A stretch of 64,000 bases of DNA from Rhodoplanes sp. (GTDB taxonomy: Bacteria > Pseudomonadota > Alphaproteobacteria > Rhizobiales > Xanthobacteraceae): the NCBI RefSeq assembly GCF_013377085.1, contig NZ_JACAAX010000022.1, positions 1-64,000 of the forward strand, written 5' to 3'. This document shows, piece by piece, positions 37,225 through 45,896 of the stretch. Numbering within the stretch: the first letter of the stretch is position 1; every line of letters starts with the position of its first letter. The position numbers and the translations under genes are program-made. The notes below the pieces were generated by a model. It was not told where the DNA came from. It ran no database searches and saw only the letters and a program-made list of their open reading frames with translations.

Positions 37225-37991
37225 CCTGCGAGGACGCCGATCTGCTGCTGCACGCGCTCGTCGACGGCGAGCTCGACGCCGGCCATGCCCGCGAGGTGGA
37301 GCGGCATCTCGCCTCATGCCCGCGCTGCGCGGCGGCGCTGGCCGAGCTTCGCGCTTTGCGCAGCGCCTTGCAGGACGTTCCGCTGCGGCGCGAGGCGCCG
37401 GCGGCCCTGCGCAGCCGCATCGAAGCGGCGCTGCCGCAGCCGCGCTCGCGGCCGGCACCGACCGACCGGCGCACGCTGCTCAAGGGCTTCGCCTTCGGCA
37501 GCGTGTTTTCGGGCGCCATCGCCGCCACGGCACTGGTCCTGCTGGTGCGGTCCGATCGCGGCCAGCGGATGCACGGCGATCTCGTCTCGGCGCATCTGCG
37601 CTCTCTGCAGGGCACTCGGCTCACCGATGTCGAGACCAGCGACCGCCACACCGTGAAGCCGTGGTTCAACGGCAGGCTCGACCTCGCCCCGCCGGTCGTC
37701 GACCTCACGGCGAAGGGTTTTACGCTGCTGGGCGGGCGGCTGGATTATCTCGACGGCAAGCCGGTCGCGGCGATCGTCTACAAGCGCCGCCGGCACGTCG
37801 TCAATCTGTTCGTCGAGCCGAGCAGCGCGGCCGACACGTCGCCCGGCGTATCGACCCTGCAGGGCTTCAACATCCGCCACTGGAGCGACGGCGGCCTGGC
37901 CTTCTGGGCCGTCAGCGACATCGCCGCCGACGAGCTGGCCGAGTTTGCCAGCGTGTTCGACGCGGCGCGTCGCACGCCCGAGGCGGCGTGA
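37221..37991 (+). CDS. membrane anti-sigma factor with zinc-finger (ZAS) domain
   Basis: This is a 256-residue protein. The cytosolic N-terminal anti-sigma domain has His29, Cys33 and Cys36 in ERHLASCPRC, the H-x3-C-x2-C motif of ZAS proteins. One membrane helix covers ~89-109 (GFAFGSVFSGAIAATALVLL). The periplasmic part (~110-256) has VKPWFNGRLDLAPPVVDL and LLGGRLDYLDGKPVAAIVYK, then the RRHVVNLFVEPS segment; similar sensor parts occur in anti-sigma factors of alphaproteobacteria. The start overlaps the sigma stop by 4 nt. The signal sensed is unknown; a redox or copper signal would fit the operon (inference). Confidence 0.93.
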   Translation: MTCEDADLLLHALVDGELDAGHAREVERHLASCPRCAAALAELRALRSALQDVPLRREAPAALRSRIEAALPQPRSRPAPTDRRTLLKGFAFGSVFSGAIAATALVLLVRSDRGQRMHGDLVSAHLRSLQGTRLTDVETSDRHTVKPWFNGRLDLAPPVVDLTAKGFTLLGGRLDYLDGKPVAAIVYKRRRHVVNLFVEPSSAADTSPGVSTLQGFNIRHWSDGGLAFWAVSDIAADELAEFASVFDAARRTPEAA

Positions 37992-38017
37992 GCCGAGGTC
38001 TGGATCATCAGCTCTCG

Positions 38018-38120
38018 GTCATTCCGGGGCGCGGCGAAGCCGCGAACCCGGAATCCAGCGGCGAACTCGGCAGTCTCGGCTGGATTCCGGGTCCGGCGCA
38101 CCGCGCCGTCCCGGAATGAC
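38018..38120. repeat. palindromic repeat, family B copy 2
   Basis: Ends GTCATTCCGGGGCG (38018) and CCCGGAATGAC (38120), inner arms GAACCCGGAATCCAGC and GCTGGATTCCGGGT. It lies between the convergent anti-sigma and peroxiredoxin genes and may terminate both. Confidence 0.92.
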
Positions 38121-38159
38121 TGCCGAATCGGGTCATCCCGATCTCGCGTCCGGTCTTCG

Positions 38160-38699
38160 TCAGGCGACCTTGAGGACCGCCTCGCCCTTGTGCCAGTTGC
38201 ACGGGCACAGCTCGTCGGTCTGCAGCGCGTCGAGCACGCGCAGCACCTCCTGCGGATTGCGGCCGACGCTGAGGTCGTTGACCGAGACGAAGCGGATGAT
38301 GCCCTCGGGATCGACGATGAAGGTGGCGCGCAGGCAGACGCCTTCACCCGCATGCAGGATGCCGAGTGCGGCCGATAGCTCGCGCTTGATGTCGGACAGC
38401 ATCGGGAAGGGCAGGGCCTTCAGGTCCTTGTGGTTCTGCCGCCAGGCCAGATGCACGAACTCGCTATCGGTCGAGGCGCCGTAGATCACGGCGTCGCGGT
38501 CGGCGAACTCGCCGTTCAGCGCCCCGAAGGCGGCGATCTCGGTCGGGCACACGAAGGTGAAGTCCTTCGGCCAGAAGAACAGGATCTTCCACTTGCCGGC
38601 GTCGCTCGCCGTGGTGAATCGCTTGAACGCGGTCGCCGGGTCGGTGGACACGACGGCCTGGAGGTCGAAGGCCGGAAGCTTGTCGCCTACCGTGAGCAT
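38160..38699 (-). CDS. AhpC-type peroxiredoxin
   Basis: This thiol peroxidase reduces hydrogen peroxide and alkyl hydroperoxides. It is 179 residues. The peroxidatic Cys51 is in PKDFTFVCPTEIAAFG with the conserved P-x3-T-x2-C pattern. GASTDSEFVHLAWRQNHKD and the C-terminal DELCPCNWHKGEAVLK (Cys165, Cys167) match the AhpC subgroup that works with AhpD rather than AhpF. ATG 38699 (MLTVGDKLPAF). The ahpD-like gene lies 40 nt upstream on the same strand, so the pair is an operon. Confidence 0.95.
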   Translation of the reverse strand: MLTVGDKLPAFDLQAVVSTDPATAFKRFTTASDAGKWKILFFWPKDFTFVCPTEIAAFGALNGEFADRDAVIYGASTDSEFVHLAWRQNHKDLKALPFPMLSDIKRELSAALGILHAGEGVCLRATFIVDPEGIIRFVSVNDLSVGRNPQEVLRVLDALQTDELCPCNWHKGEAVLKVA

Positions 38700-38739
38700 G
38701 GTGGTCTTTCCTGTCTTGTTGCGGGAGTTCGGGAGGGGG

Positions 38740-39306
38740 TCAGGCGAGCGCCGGCGCGGCGGTCTCGGCCGGGGTCGGGCAGGCGTCGAGGACGGTCGCG
38801 GTGGCGTGGATGACGGCGGCGATCTTCAGCACGGCCTGGACGGCGGGAAGCGGGACGCCGTGCTTCCTGGCGCCCTCGACATGGGCGCGGGTGCAGCCCT
38901 CGCAGCCCTTCACGGCCGAGGCGGCGAGGCCGAACAGCTCGAAGTCGGCCTGGGCGATGCCGTGCTTGGTCATGGCGTTCATCCGCAGGCCCGCCGGCAG
39001 CTTGGCTAGGTCGGCGTCGCCGGCCATATGGACGGCCCGGTAATAGACATTGGTCATCGCCATCAGGGCGGCGGCGGTGCGGGCCGCCTCGGCGGTCGGG
39101 GCATCGAGCACGGTCGCGGCCTCGGCCTCGACGGCGCCGGCGAGGCGAGGCTGGCGGGCCGCGACGGCGGCCGCGAGCGCCGCGCCGAAACGCTGCGCCG
39201 GCGTCAGCTCGGGCAGGCCGCCCGGGCCGAGCAGCGAGCCGAGGTTCAGCTTGATGTCCTTGGCGTAGTCGGGCAGCTCCTGCCGCAGGGTTTCGAGCAG
39301 GCTCAT
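38740..39306 (-). CDS. ahpD: alkylhydroperoxidase AhpD-like
   Basis: AhpD reduces the oxidised AhpC partner, linking it to dihydrolipoamide. The 188-residue protein begins MSLLETLRQELPDYAKDIKL; the frame is open upstream without similarity. The catalytic CxxC-x3-H is in AVKGCEGCTRAHVEGARKHG, with the proton-relay glutamate in ADFELFGLAASA upstream. The length matches AhpD (~175-190). It is the first gene of the ahpD-ahpC pair. An inverted repeat 110 nt upstream is a candidate operator. Confidence 0.93.
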   Translation of the reverse strand: MSLLETLRQELPDYAKDIKLNLGSLLGPGGLPELTPAQRFGAALAAAVAARQPRLAGAVEAEAATVLDAPTAEAARTAAALMAMTNVYYRAVHMAGDADLAKLPAGLRMNAMTKHGIAQADFELFGLAASAVKGCEGCTRAHVEGARKHGVPLPAVQAVLKIAAVIHATATVLDACPTPAETAAPALA

Positions 39307-39415
39307 GCGATCTCCGTGGGCTTGGTCTCGTCGCGCAACGGGGGCGGCGGCCTTGCGGCCGGGCCGGTGCGCCTGGGTTGCAGCGTTGCGGGGGACCCTA
39401 CGAGGACGATGGTCG

Positions 39416-39434
39416 ACTGCAACTAATGTGCAGT
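39416..39434. promoter_or_regulatory. inverted repeat ACTGCA-N7-TGCAGT upstream of ahpD
   Basis: Perfect 6-bp arms at 39416-39421 and 39429-39434 lie in the 207-nt gap between ahpD and recF, 110-128 nt before the ahpD start. N7 spacing between arms is like an OxyR half-operator, but the bases are not the OxyR consensus. Candidate operator for the peroxidase pair. Confidence 0.4.
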
Positions 39435-39513
39435 TGTTGCGACGCAGCAAGCCTGCTGTCGGGTGGTAATTGCCGATAAAAACCGCGATGAGCGAAGAAT
39501 TCGCGCACCCCCA

Positions 39514-40650
39514 TCAGGGCGTGCGGGCGACCCGGTTCGGCGCCACCTCGAACACGTCGGCGTCGGCCGCGATGCCGGTGAAGGCGGCCGGATCGGCGCC
39601 GGCCATCCACACCTGGGCGCCGAGCGCCTGCAGCGCCTCGAACAGGGCGTCGCGGCGGCCGGGATCGAGATGCGCCACCACCTCGTCGAGCAGCACCACG
39701 GGGGCGATCCCGGTCATGGTGGCGACCAGATTGGCATGCGCCAGCACCAAGGTGATCAGCAGCGCCTTCTGCTCCCCCGTCGAGGCGTCGCGTGCCGCAA
39801 TGCCCTTCGGGGCAAACAGGACGGCGAGGTCGGTGAGATGCGGGCCGTCGAGCGTGCGGCCGGCAGCGGCGTCGCGGCCGCGGCTTTCGCGCAACAGGGT
39901 GCGGTAGCGGTCCTCGAGCTCGATCGCCGGGCGATCCAACGCCTCGGCCTCCATCCAGCCGTCGAGGGCGAGCCCGGCGGAGGGGAACGGGCCGTCGCGC
40001 TTCTCGGCAAGGGCGGCGGCGAGCCGCTGCACGGTCTCGGCGCGCGCCGCCGCCACCGCGACGGCGAGCTCGGCGGTCTCGTGCTCGGCCGCGTCCAGCC
40101 AATGCGGGTCGGGCGAGGGGTTTTCCAGGAGCCGGTTGCGGGCGCGCAGCGAGCGCTCCAGCGCCGAGACGCGGCCGCCATGGTCGGGATGCACGGCGAG
40201 CACCAGCCGGTCGAGGAACCGCCGCCGCTCGGAGGCGGGCCCGAGAAACAGCCCGTCCATGGTCGGCACCAGCCAGACCAGGCGCAGATGCTCGGCGAAG
40301 GCGGTGGCCGAGCCGACCGGCTCGCGGTCGATCCGGCATTTTCGCGCGCCGCCGCCCTCGCTGGCCGCCGGAGTCGCGAGTCCGGTCCCCAGCGTCGCCA
40401 GCCCGAGCGCGCCCTCGACCTCGGCGGCGACCGCCCAGGTGCCGGGGCCGCCGTCGCGGGCGACCGCGTCGAGCGTCGCCCGGCGCAATCCGCGGCCCGG
40501 CGCCAGAAACGAGATCGCCTCGAGAATGTTGGTCTTGCCGGCGCCGTTCGGCCCGGTGAGCACCACCAGCCGCCGCTCGACGACGAGCGTCGCCGTGCGC
40601 CAGCTCCGGAACTCGGTCAGGCTCAGGCGGGTGAGGCGGGGGGCGATCAT
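39514..40650 (-). CDS. recF: DNA replication and repair protein RecF
   Basis: RecF is an SMC-like ATPase that helps load RecA at gaps. The 378-residue protein has Walker A in VLTGPNGAGKTNILEAISFL, the ABC signature in DASTGEQKALLITLVLAHA and Walker B in PVVLLDEVVAHLD. The start is MIAPRLTRLSLTEFRSWR, where the LxLxxFRN/S strand is typical. It is downstream of dnaN on the same strand with a 268-nt gap that holds a family D repeat. Confidence 0.97.
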   Translation of the reverse strand: MIAPRLTRLSLTEFRSWRTATLVVERRLVVLTGPNGAGKTNILEAISFLAPGRGLRRATLDAVARDGGPGTWAVAAEVEGALGLATLGTGLATPAASEGGGARKCRIDREPVGSATAFAEHLRLVWLVPTMDGLFLGPASERRRFLDRLVLAVHPDHGGRVSALERSLRARNRLLENPSPDPHWLDAAEHETAELAVAVAAARAETVQRLAAALAEKRDGPFPSAGLALDGWMEAEALDRPAIELEDRYRTLLRESRGRDAAAGRTLDGPHLTDLAVLFAPKGIAARDASTGEQKALLITLVLAHANLVATMTGIAPVVLLDEVVAHLDPGRRDALFEALQALGAQVWMAGADPAAFTGIAADADVFEVAPNRVARTP

Positions 40651-40745
40651 GTCGGTTCCCTGTCATGGCCCGGCACCAGGCTGGGCATGACGGCCTCAGG
40701 GATTGCGCGCCTCATGGGCGTTCCGGCTGATCAGTTCGGCTGCTG

Positions 40746-40861
40746 CCCCCCACCCCCGACCCCTCCCCGCCACTCGCTTCGCGAGCGGGGGGAGGGGAGA
40801 AGACGGCGCTGCGGCTCCCCTCCCCCCGCGAAGCGGCGGGGAGGGGTCGGGGGTGGGGGGA
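40746..40861. repeat. palindromic repeat, family D (G/C-run hairpin)
   Basis: Outer arms CCCCCCACCCCCGACCCCTC and GAGGGGTCGGGGGTGGGGGG, inner hairpins around CGCTTCGCGAGCG and CCGCGAAGCGGCGG. Single copy in the window. It lies between dnaN and recF, same strand, so it would be in a shared transcript. Confidence 0.92.
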
Positions 40862-40918
40862 AGCCCCGGGCGCTGACGTCAGTTGTCCTGGATCCGAGCT
40901 GATCACCCGGAACACGCC

Positions 40919-42037
40919 TCACACCCGCATGGGCATCAGCACATAGAGGGCGCCCTTGGCGTCCTTGTCCTGGATGAGCGTCGGGGAGCCCGGGTCGGCG
41001 AGCCTGAGGATCGCGGTGTCGCCCTCGATCTGCGCCGCGATGTCGAGCAGATAGCGCGAGTTGAAGCCGATATCGAGCGGGTCGGAATCGTAGCCGACCT
41101 CGATCTCCTCGGTGGCGCTGCCGGAGTCCGGATTGGTCACCGACAGGACCAGCTTGCTGCCGGACAACGAGAGCTTCACGGCGCGGCCACGCTCGCTCGA
41201 CACCGTCGAGACGCGGTCGACCGCCTGCTCGAAATCGTGCTTCTCGACCTCCAAGAGCTTGTCGTTGCCGGCCGGGATGACGCGGCCGTAGTCCGGGAAG
41301 GTGCCGTCGATCAGCTTCGAGGTCAGCACCACCGGGCCGAGGCTGAAGCGGATCTTCGTGGTGGAGAGCTCGATCTTCACCTCGCCCGAGGGATCCTCGA
41401 TCAGCCGGTGCACCTCGCCGACCGTCTTGCGCGGGATGATGACGCCCGGCATGCCCTCGGTGCCGTCCGGGGCCGGAAACTCCACCTGGGCGAGCCGGTG
41501 TCCGTCGGTGGCCACCGCGCGCAGCGTCGCGCCGGCGCCCTGGCCGGCGACATGCAGGTAGATGCCGTTGAGATAGTAGCGCGTCTCCTCGGTGGAGATG
41601 GCGAACTGGGTCTTGTCGATCAGCCGCTTGAGATCGGCGGCCGGCAGCATGAAGGCGTGCGTCATGTCGCCCGCGGCGAGATCCGGGAAGTCGCTTTCCG
41701 GCAGCGTCTGCAGGGTGAACTTCGAGCGGCCGGCCCGGATCACCAGCACGGCGCGGTCGCCGGTGGCGTCGAGCGTGATCTGGGCGCCCTCGGGCAGCTT
41801 GCGGACGATCTCGTAGAACATGTGCGCCGGCACCGTGGTGACGCCGGCTCCCGAAACCTCGGCGGGAATCGTCTCGATGATCTCGAGATCGAGATCCGTC
41901 GCCTTGAAGGCCAGCTCGGCGCGGTCGGCGCGGATCAGCACATTGGCGAGGATCGGGATGGTGTTGCGCCGCTCGACCACGCGGTGGACATGCGACAGCG
42001 ATCGCAAAAGCTCGGATCGCTCGACCGTGACCTTCAT
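40919..42037 (-). CDS. dnaN: DNA polymerase III sliding clamp (beta subunit)
   Basis: DnaN is the ring-shaped processivity clamp. The 372-residue protein starts MKVTVERSELLRSLSHVHRV (ATG 42037) and has the usual three clamp domains: NTIPILANVLIRADRAELAF, the middle FAISTEETRYYLNGIYLHVA and ATDGHRLAQVEFP, and the end KGALYVLMPMRV, which is the classic C terminus. dnaA lies upstream, separated by the glycosyltransferase gene and a 229-nt gap. Confidence 0.98.
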   Translation of the reverse strand: MKVTVERSELLRSLSHVHRVVERRNTIPILANVLIRADRAELAFKATDLDLEIIETIPAEVSGAGVTTVPAHMFYEIVRKLPEGAQITLDATGDRAVLVIRAGRSKFTLQTLPESDFPDLAAGDMTHAFMLPAADLKRLIDKTQFAISTEETRYYLNGIYLHVAGQGAGATLRAVATDGHRLAQVEFPAPDGTEGMPGVIIPRKTVGEVHRLIEDPSGEVKIELSTTKIRFSLGPVVLTSKLIDGTFPDYGRVIPAGNDKLLEVEKHDFEQAVDRVSTVSSERGRAVKLSLSGSKLVLSVTNPDSGSATEEIEVGYDSDPLDIGFNSRYLLDIAAQIEGDTAILRLADPGSPTLIQDKDAKGALYVLMPMRV

Positions 42038-42266
42038 GCGGAACCCCGCTCGACTGAATACGCTCGCGAACCGGCGAGCCCGGGACGGGCCGCCCGCTCG
42101 CGCGGGAACCGGACGGGCGCCGGGGGCGCGCCGGGACTGGGGAAAGTGCCGCGCCGGCGCGGATTCGGCAAGCGTAACCATGCCGAAGTCCCGGACAATC
42201 CCGCGAATTCGGCGTCTCCGCCGGGGCTGCCGGCGCCGCCCGGCCGACTGCGCTGTCCGGGCCGGC

Positions 42267-43379
42267 TCACAGGCTGATGCCGCCCGGCGGTGTTTCGAGG
42301 CCCGAGCGATAGGCCAGGAGCTGCTCGGCCTGCCGCCACGGCGTCACGTGGTGGGTGGCGACATGCTCGCGCGCGGCGGTTGCGATCCGCTTCAGCCGTT
42401 CGGGATCGGCGAGCGCCGCCTCGACCACGCGGGTCAGGCTGCCCGGCACGTCGGCGTCGTAATGGAGCGCGTGGACGCCCTCCAGCAGCGGCCGGCAGCG
42501 CACGATGGTCGGCTGGTTGATCACCGGGATCGAGTAGACCGAGGCGGCCTCGTAGGTGCGGATGCAGTCCCAGCCGAAGCCCTCGGGCGACCAGGTCAGC
42601 CATGACTGCGTCATGGTGCGCATGAACTCGTCGTGCAGCAGCCTTCCGTCGGCGATGACGATGTCCTTGCGGCGGGCGGCGAGTGCCCGCAGCTCCGCCA
42701 GTCCGGCCGGCCGCACCGTCGAGGAGTTGGTGGCGGTGGCGACGAACAGGCCGATGGTTTTCTCGGGGAACTCCATCGGCGGCAGGGTCGGCGTGTCGCT
42801 CATGAGCCCGATCGCCCACGGCCGCAGCTTCTCGATGCGCTGCCGGTTGCGCGGCGTTTTGCGGAAGCGCGTCGACGGCATCTCCGGATGGACGGTGCGC
42901 TGGAACACCTGCCAGCGGTCGATCGGCAGCTCGCGCTTGAAGTACCAGGTGCAGCGGTCGAGCAGGAAGGCGTTGCAGCGCGGGATCGTGCGCATGTCGT
43001 CGCTGTCGACCACGATGATCGACATGCGCGGCGGCAGGAGGCGCAGCGCCTGGATGCCGAACAGCCGGATGAACCGTCGCCACGGCCCGATCGGCCGGTG
43101 AAAGACGCTGCGCAGCGGCCGCCAGTGCCACGGCGGATGGCGGGTCGGCGGATAGACCACGATGGTGTCGATCTCGTAGCGCCAAGCGCGCCGCCAGAGC
43201 TGCCACAGCTCCCGCAGGTTGAACTCGCGGACATTGGTCGGCTTCGGCTCGCCCAGATCCTCCTCGCTGGTCCACAGCAGCGTGGCGGTGCGCGGATCGA
43301 CCCGCGACAGGAGGCCGCTTCCGCCGATCTCGATGATCGGCGTGTAGGCATGAAGCGGCTCGGTCTCGTCCGTCGGCAT
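42267..43379 (-). CDS. glycosyltransferase-like protein inserted between dnaA and dnaN
   Basis: This is a 370-residue protein with no signal peptide or membrane helix. The C-terminal third looks like a GT-B (GT4/CgeB-like) donor-binding half: [40 protein letters not shown], then an [20 protein letters not shown] helix pair. The N-terminal part ([36 protein letters not shown]) is less clear. It probably modifies a surface polysaccharide, but donor and acceptor are unknown. Its place between dnaA and dnaN is unusual, since these are adjacent in most bacteria. ATG 43379. Confidence 0.6.
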   Translation of the reverse strand: MPTDETEPLHAYTPIIEIGGSGLLSRVDPRTATLLWTSEEDLGEPKPTNVREFNLRELWQLWRRAWRYEIDTIVVYPPTRHPPWHWRPLRSVFHRPIGPWRRFIRLFGIQALRLLPPRMSIIVVDSDDMRTIPRCNAFLLDRCTWYFKRELPIDRWQVFQRTVHPEMPSTRFRKTPRNRQRIEKLRPWAIGLMSDTPTLPPMEFPEKTIGLFVATATNSSTVRPAGLAELRALAARRKDIVIADGRLLHDEFMRTMTQSWLTWSPEGFGWDCIRTYEAASVYSIPVINQPTIVRCRPLLEGVHALHYDADVPGSLTRVVEAALADPERLKRIATAAREHVATHHVTPWRQAEQLLAYRSGLETPPGGISL

Positions 43380-43532
43380 CGGCCGGTTCTCGCGTTGGCG
43401 GGAGGCCGGCGGGCGTCGTCGGATCTGCTCCCGCTGGTATCATACTCCCGCGAGCCGGCCGCGGTCACGGCCCTCGTGGTTGCCGATCATGTCCCGATCA
43501 CGGTCCGGCCTGGGGCGGCGCCGACGTGCCGA

Positions 43533-45056
43533 TCACTCCTGGAGCTCGCGCTTGATCGCCTCGATCTCCTCGGCGAGCGCCATGTCGTTGCCGACCAGGC
43601 CCTCGATCTTGCGCACGGCGTGCAGCACCGTCGTGTGGTCGCGGCCGCCGAAGCGCCGGCCGATCTCCGGCAGCGAGCGCAGCGTCAGCGTCTTGGCCAG
43701 ATACATGGCGATCTGCCGCGGTCGCACCACATTGGCGGTCCGGCGCGAGGACAAGAGATCGCCGCGGCTGACATTGTAGCGCCGGGCGACGATGCGCTGG
43801 ATCTCCTCGATCTTGACCTTGCGCGGCTCCTGCGGCCGGACGAGATCGCGGATCTCGCGCTCGGCGAGCTCCATGGTGATCGGCTGGCCGGTCAGCTTGC
43901 TGTGGGCGAGCAGACGGTTGAGCGCGCCTTCGAGGTCGCGCCCGTTGTGGGTCACCGACTTGGCGATGAAGGCCAGCACCGGGGCCGGCACGTCGAAGTC
44001 GGCGTAATGGGTGCGGGCGCAGGCGACGCGCGACTGCAGGATCTCGAGCCGCAGATCCTCGCCGAACGAGCCCATCTCGACCACCAGGCCGCCGGCGAGG
44101 CGCGAGCGCACCCGGTCGTCGAGGTTTTCGAGGTCGAGAGGCGGGCGGTCGGCCGCCACCACGACCTGCCGGCCGGCGTCGATCATGGCGTTGAGCGTGT
44201 GGGAGAACTCCGCGAAGGTCGACTTCCCCTGCAGGAACTGCAGGTCGTCGATCAGCAGCACGTCGGTCGCCCGCAGCACCTCCTTGAAGGCGAGGGTCGT
44301 CTGGGTGCGCAGCGACGAGACGAAGCCGAACACGAATTTCTCGGCCGTGAGATAGAGGACGCGCCGCTCGCCGCCGGCATTGCCGGTCCAGGCGATCGCC
44401 TGCAGCAGGTGGGTCTTGCCGAGCCCGACCGCGGAATGGACGTAGAGCGGGTTGAACATCATGTTGTCGCCGCGGCGCGCGGTGGCGAGCTGCTTGGCGG
44501 CGGCGTGGGCGAGCGAGTTCGAGCGGCCGACCACGAAGCTGTCGAAGGTGAGCCGCGGGTCGAGCGGCGAGCCGCCGATGGCGTCGTGGGCCGAGGTCGC
44601 ATGCGAGGCGGCGGCGTAGGACATGGCGCCGTGAGACATGCCGCCGTGAGAATTGCCGCCGTGCGACATGCCGCCGTGAGGCGCGGCGCCGTGCGACAGG
44701 ACGGTATGGCCGTTCATCGCGCCGAAGGTCGTGGGTACGGGGTCCATTCGCATGGTCGCGGGAGCGCCGGCGACCCGGGCGGCAGCCGCCGCCGGCCGCA
44801 TCATGGCGGAGCGCACCGACAGGTCGATGCGGCGGACGAGGGGTTCCTCGCCCTGCCAGCAGGCCAGCACCCGCTCGGCATAGTGAGACTGGATCCAGCT
44901 CTTCAGGAAGCGGGTCGGAACCGACAGCCGCACCGTCTCGTTCTCCACGCTCTCCAGCTCCATCCGGCCGAACCAGCTCGAGAAGATGTCCTCGCCGACC
45001 TCGGCCCGCAGGCGTCCCTTCACCCGCGTCCAATGTTCGTGGTGGTCGTTCGTCAT
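43533..45056 (-). CDS. dnaA: chromosomal replication initiator DnaA with His-rich domain II
   Basis: DnaA is the AAA+ initiator that unwinds the origin. The start at ATG 45056 ([20 protein letters not shown]) has GAGG 8 nt upstream; ATG 45062 is an alternative. This gives 507 residues. Domain I is 1-85. Domain II (86-165) is low complexity with a His/Gly/Met-rich stretch (residues ~121-157) encoded by tandem 15-bp repeats. Domain III has Walker [10 protein letters not shown] (208-216), Walker [10 protein letters not shown] and [20 protein letters not shown]. Domain IV has the DnaA signature [16 protein letters not shown]. All key residues are kept. Confidence 0.97.
   Translation of the reverse strand: MTNDHHEHWTRVKGRLRAEVGEDIFSSWFGRMELESVENETVRLSVPTRFLKSWIQSHYAERVLACWQGEEPLVRRIDLSVRSAMMRPAAAAARVAGAPATMRMDPVPTTFGAMNGHTVLSHGAAPHGGMSHGGNSHGGMSHGAMSYAAASHATSAHDAIGGSPLDPRLTFDSFVVGRSNSLAHAAAKQLATARRGDNMMFNPLYVHSAVGLGKTHLLQAIAWTGNAGGERRVLYLTAEKFVFGFVSSLRTQTTLAFKEVLRATDVLLIDDLQFLQGKSTFAEFSHTLNAMIDAGRQVVVAADRPPLDLENLDDRVRSRLAGGLVVEMGSFGEDLRLEILQSRVACARTHYADFDVPAPVLAFIAKSVTHNGRDLEGALNRLLAHSKLTGQPITMELAEREIRDLVRPQEPRKVKIEEIQRIVARRYNVSRGDLLSSRRTANVVRPRQIAMYLAKTLTLRSLPEIGRRFGGRDHTTVLHAVRKIEGLVGNDMALAEEIEAIKRELQE
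44622..44696. repeat. 15-bp in-frame tandem repeat in dnaA domain II
   Basis: Five units (44622, 44637, 44652, 44667, 44682), each close to CATGCCGCCGTGAGA. On the minus strand they encode SHGGM-type pentapeptides ([25 protein letters not shown]). Units 1, 2 and 4 are near-identical, so expansion looks recent. Confidence 0.9.
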
Positions 45057-45333
45057 CGACATGGCCTCACGCATTCCGCCCGGGGCGGACAACAATAGGT
45101 CACGTGTCGAGAGCCGCGAGAGCGGCCACTCCGACAGGTCACACGCAGGGGATCAGCGAAAGCGTCTCTCGCGCCTCGTTTCCGGGCTCGGGCGGCGCCT
45201 GCTGCGGGTCAGCTTCCGGGAGGCCAGAGCGTCGTCCTTCGGGAAGAAGGAGACGAGGAGGAGGCGGGGGAGCGCGGGATGTCCCGAGGGGAGATCGCGA
45301 GAGCGAAGCCGGACCTGCCGGCGGCCGCGGGGT

Positions 45334-45356
45334 TCGGTACCGACTGGGTACCGAAA
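45334..45356. promoter_or_regulatory. 9-bp inverted repeat upstream of dnaA
   Basis: TTCGGTACC (45334-45342) and GGTACCGAA (45348-45356) form a perfect dyad with a 5-nt spacer, about 280 nt upstream of the dnaA start. No T-run follows on the minus strand. It is an operator candidate for dnaA control; the binding protein is unknown. Confidence 0.45.
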
Positions 45357-45881
45357 CGGTTTTGCCACATTTTCGTCATGCTAGCCCCTGGACTTTGTCT
45401 GTAGTTCGGCCTCGAAGCCACAGAAATCACGCTCAGCCACCGAAGTGTTGGTTCGGCAGTTGTCGTACAGTCCCATTATTTCAAGTACAAGAAGGCGGGT
45501 TGATACGCCGTACTAGTTCCTAGCGCGTTCGCATTTCTACTTGGAACATCCATCGCCCATGTGAACGCTTTGCCGGTGACTCACGATCTCAACCTCTTCT
45601 TCGTGAAACCCGCCTGTCGGCGGGGCCTGTCTCCCACCAATACACAGGGCCCCCCGGCCTCGCAATGCCTTGGATGGGGCGGCTGGGCGGCGTCCCCCGT
45701 ACCGACTACCGCCGGAGCGGCGCCGAATCCTCTTGCAAACCACAACTGCCTGTCTGAGCGGGTTATTTCATCGTCCTGTGACAAACCGGCCGGACCAGGG
45801 GAGACAGTCGCCACACAGTCTGGCGACGGCGGCCGATGGCGGTGGCGTCCCAAATGCCGAGTGCTCTTCCCGGCATTCCCA

Positions 45882-45896
45882 TTAACGTCTTGTTAA
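45882..45896. promoter_or_regulatory. perfect CtrA-type box TTAA-N7-TTAA
   Basis: TTAA at 45882-45885 and at 45893-45896, spacer CGTCTTG. This is an exact match to the CtrA consensus of Caulobacter and Rhizobiales. It lies ~825 nt upstream of dnaA, between dnaA and rpsT. It is the only exact match I saw in the window. Confidence 0.6.

Noticed and set aside
40746-40861. Terminator of dnaN
   Set aside because: No T-run follows the hairpins. The form matches dispersed palindromic repeats better.
44622-44696. CRISPR-like short repeats
   Set aside because: The units are contiguous, 15 bp long, lack spacers and lie in frame inside dnaA.
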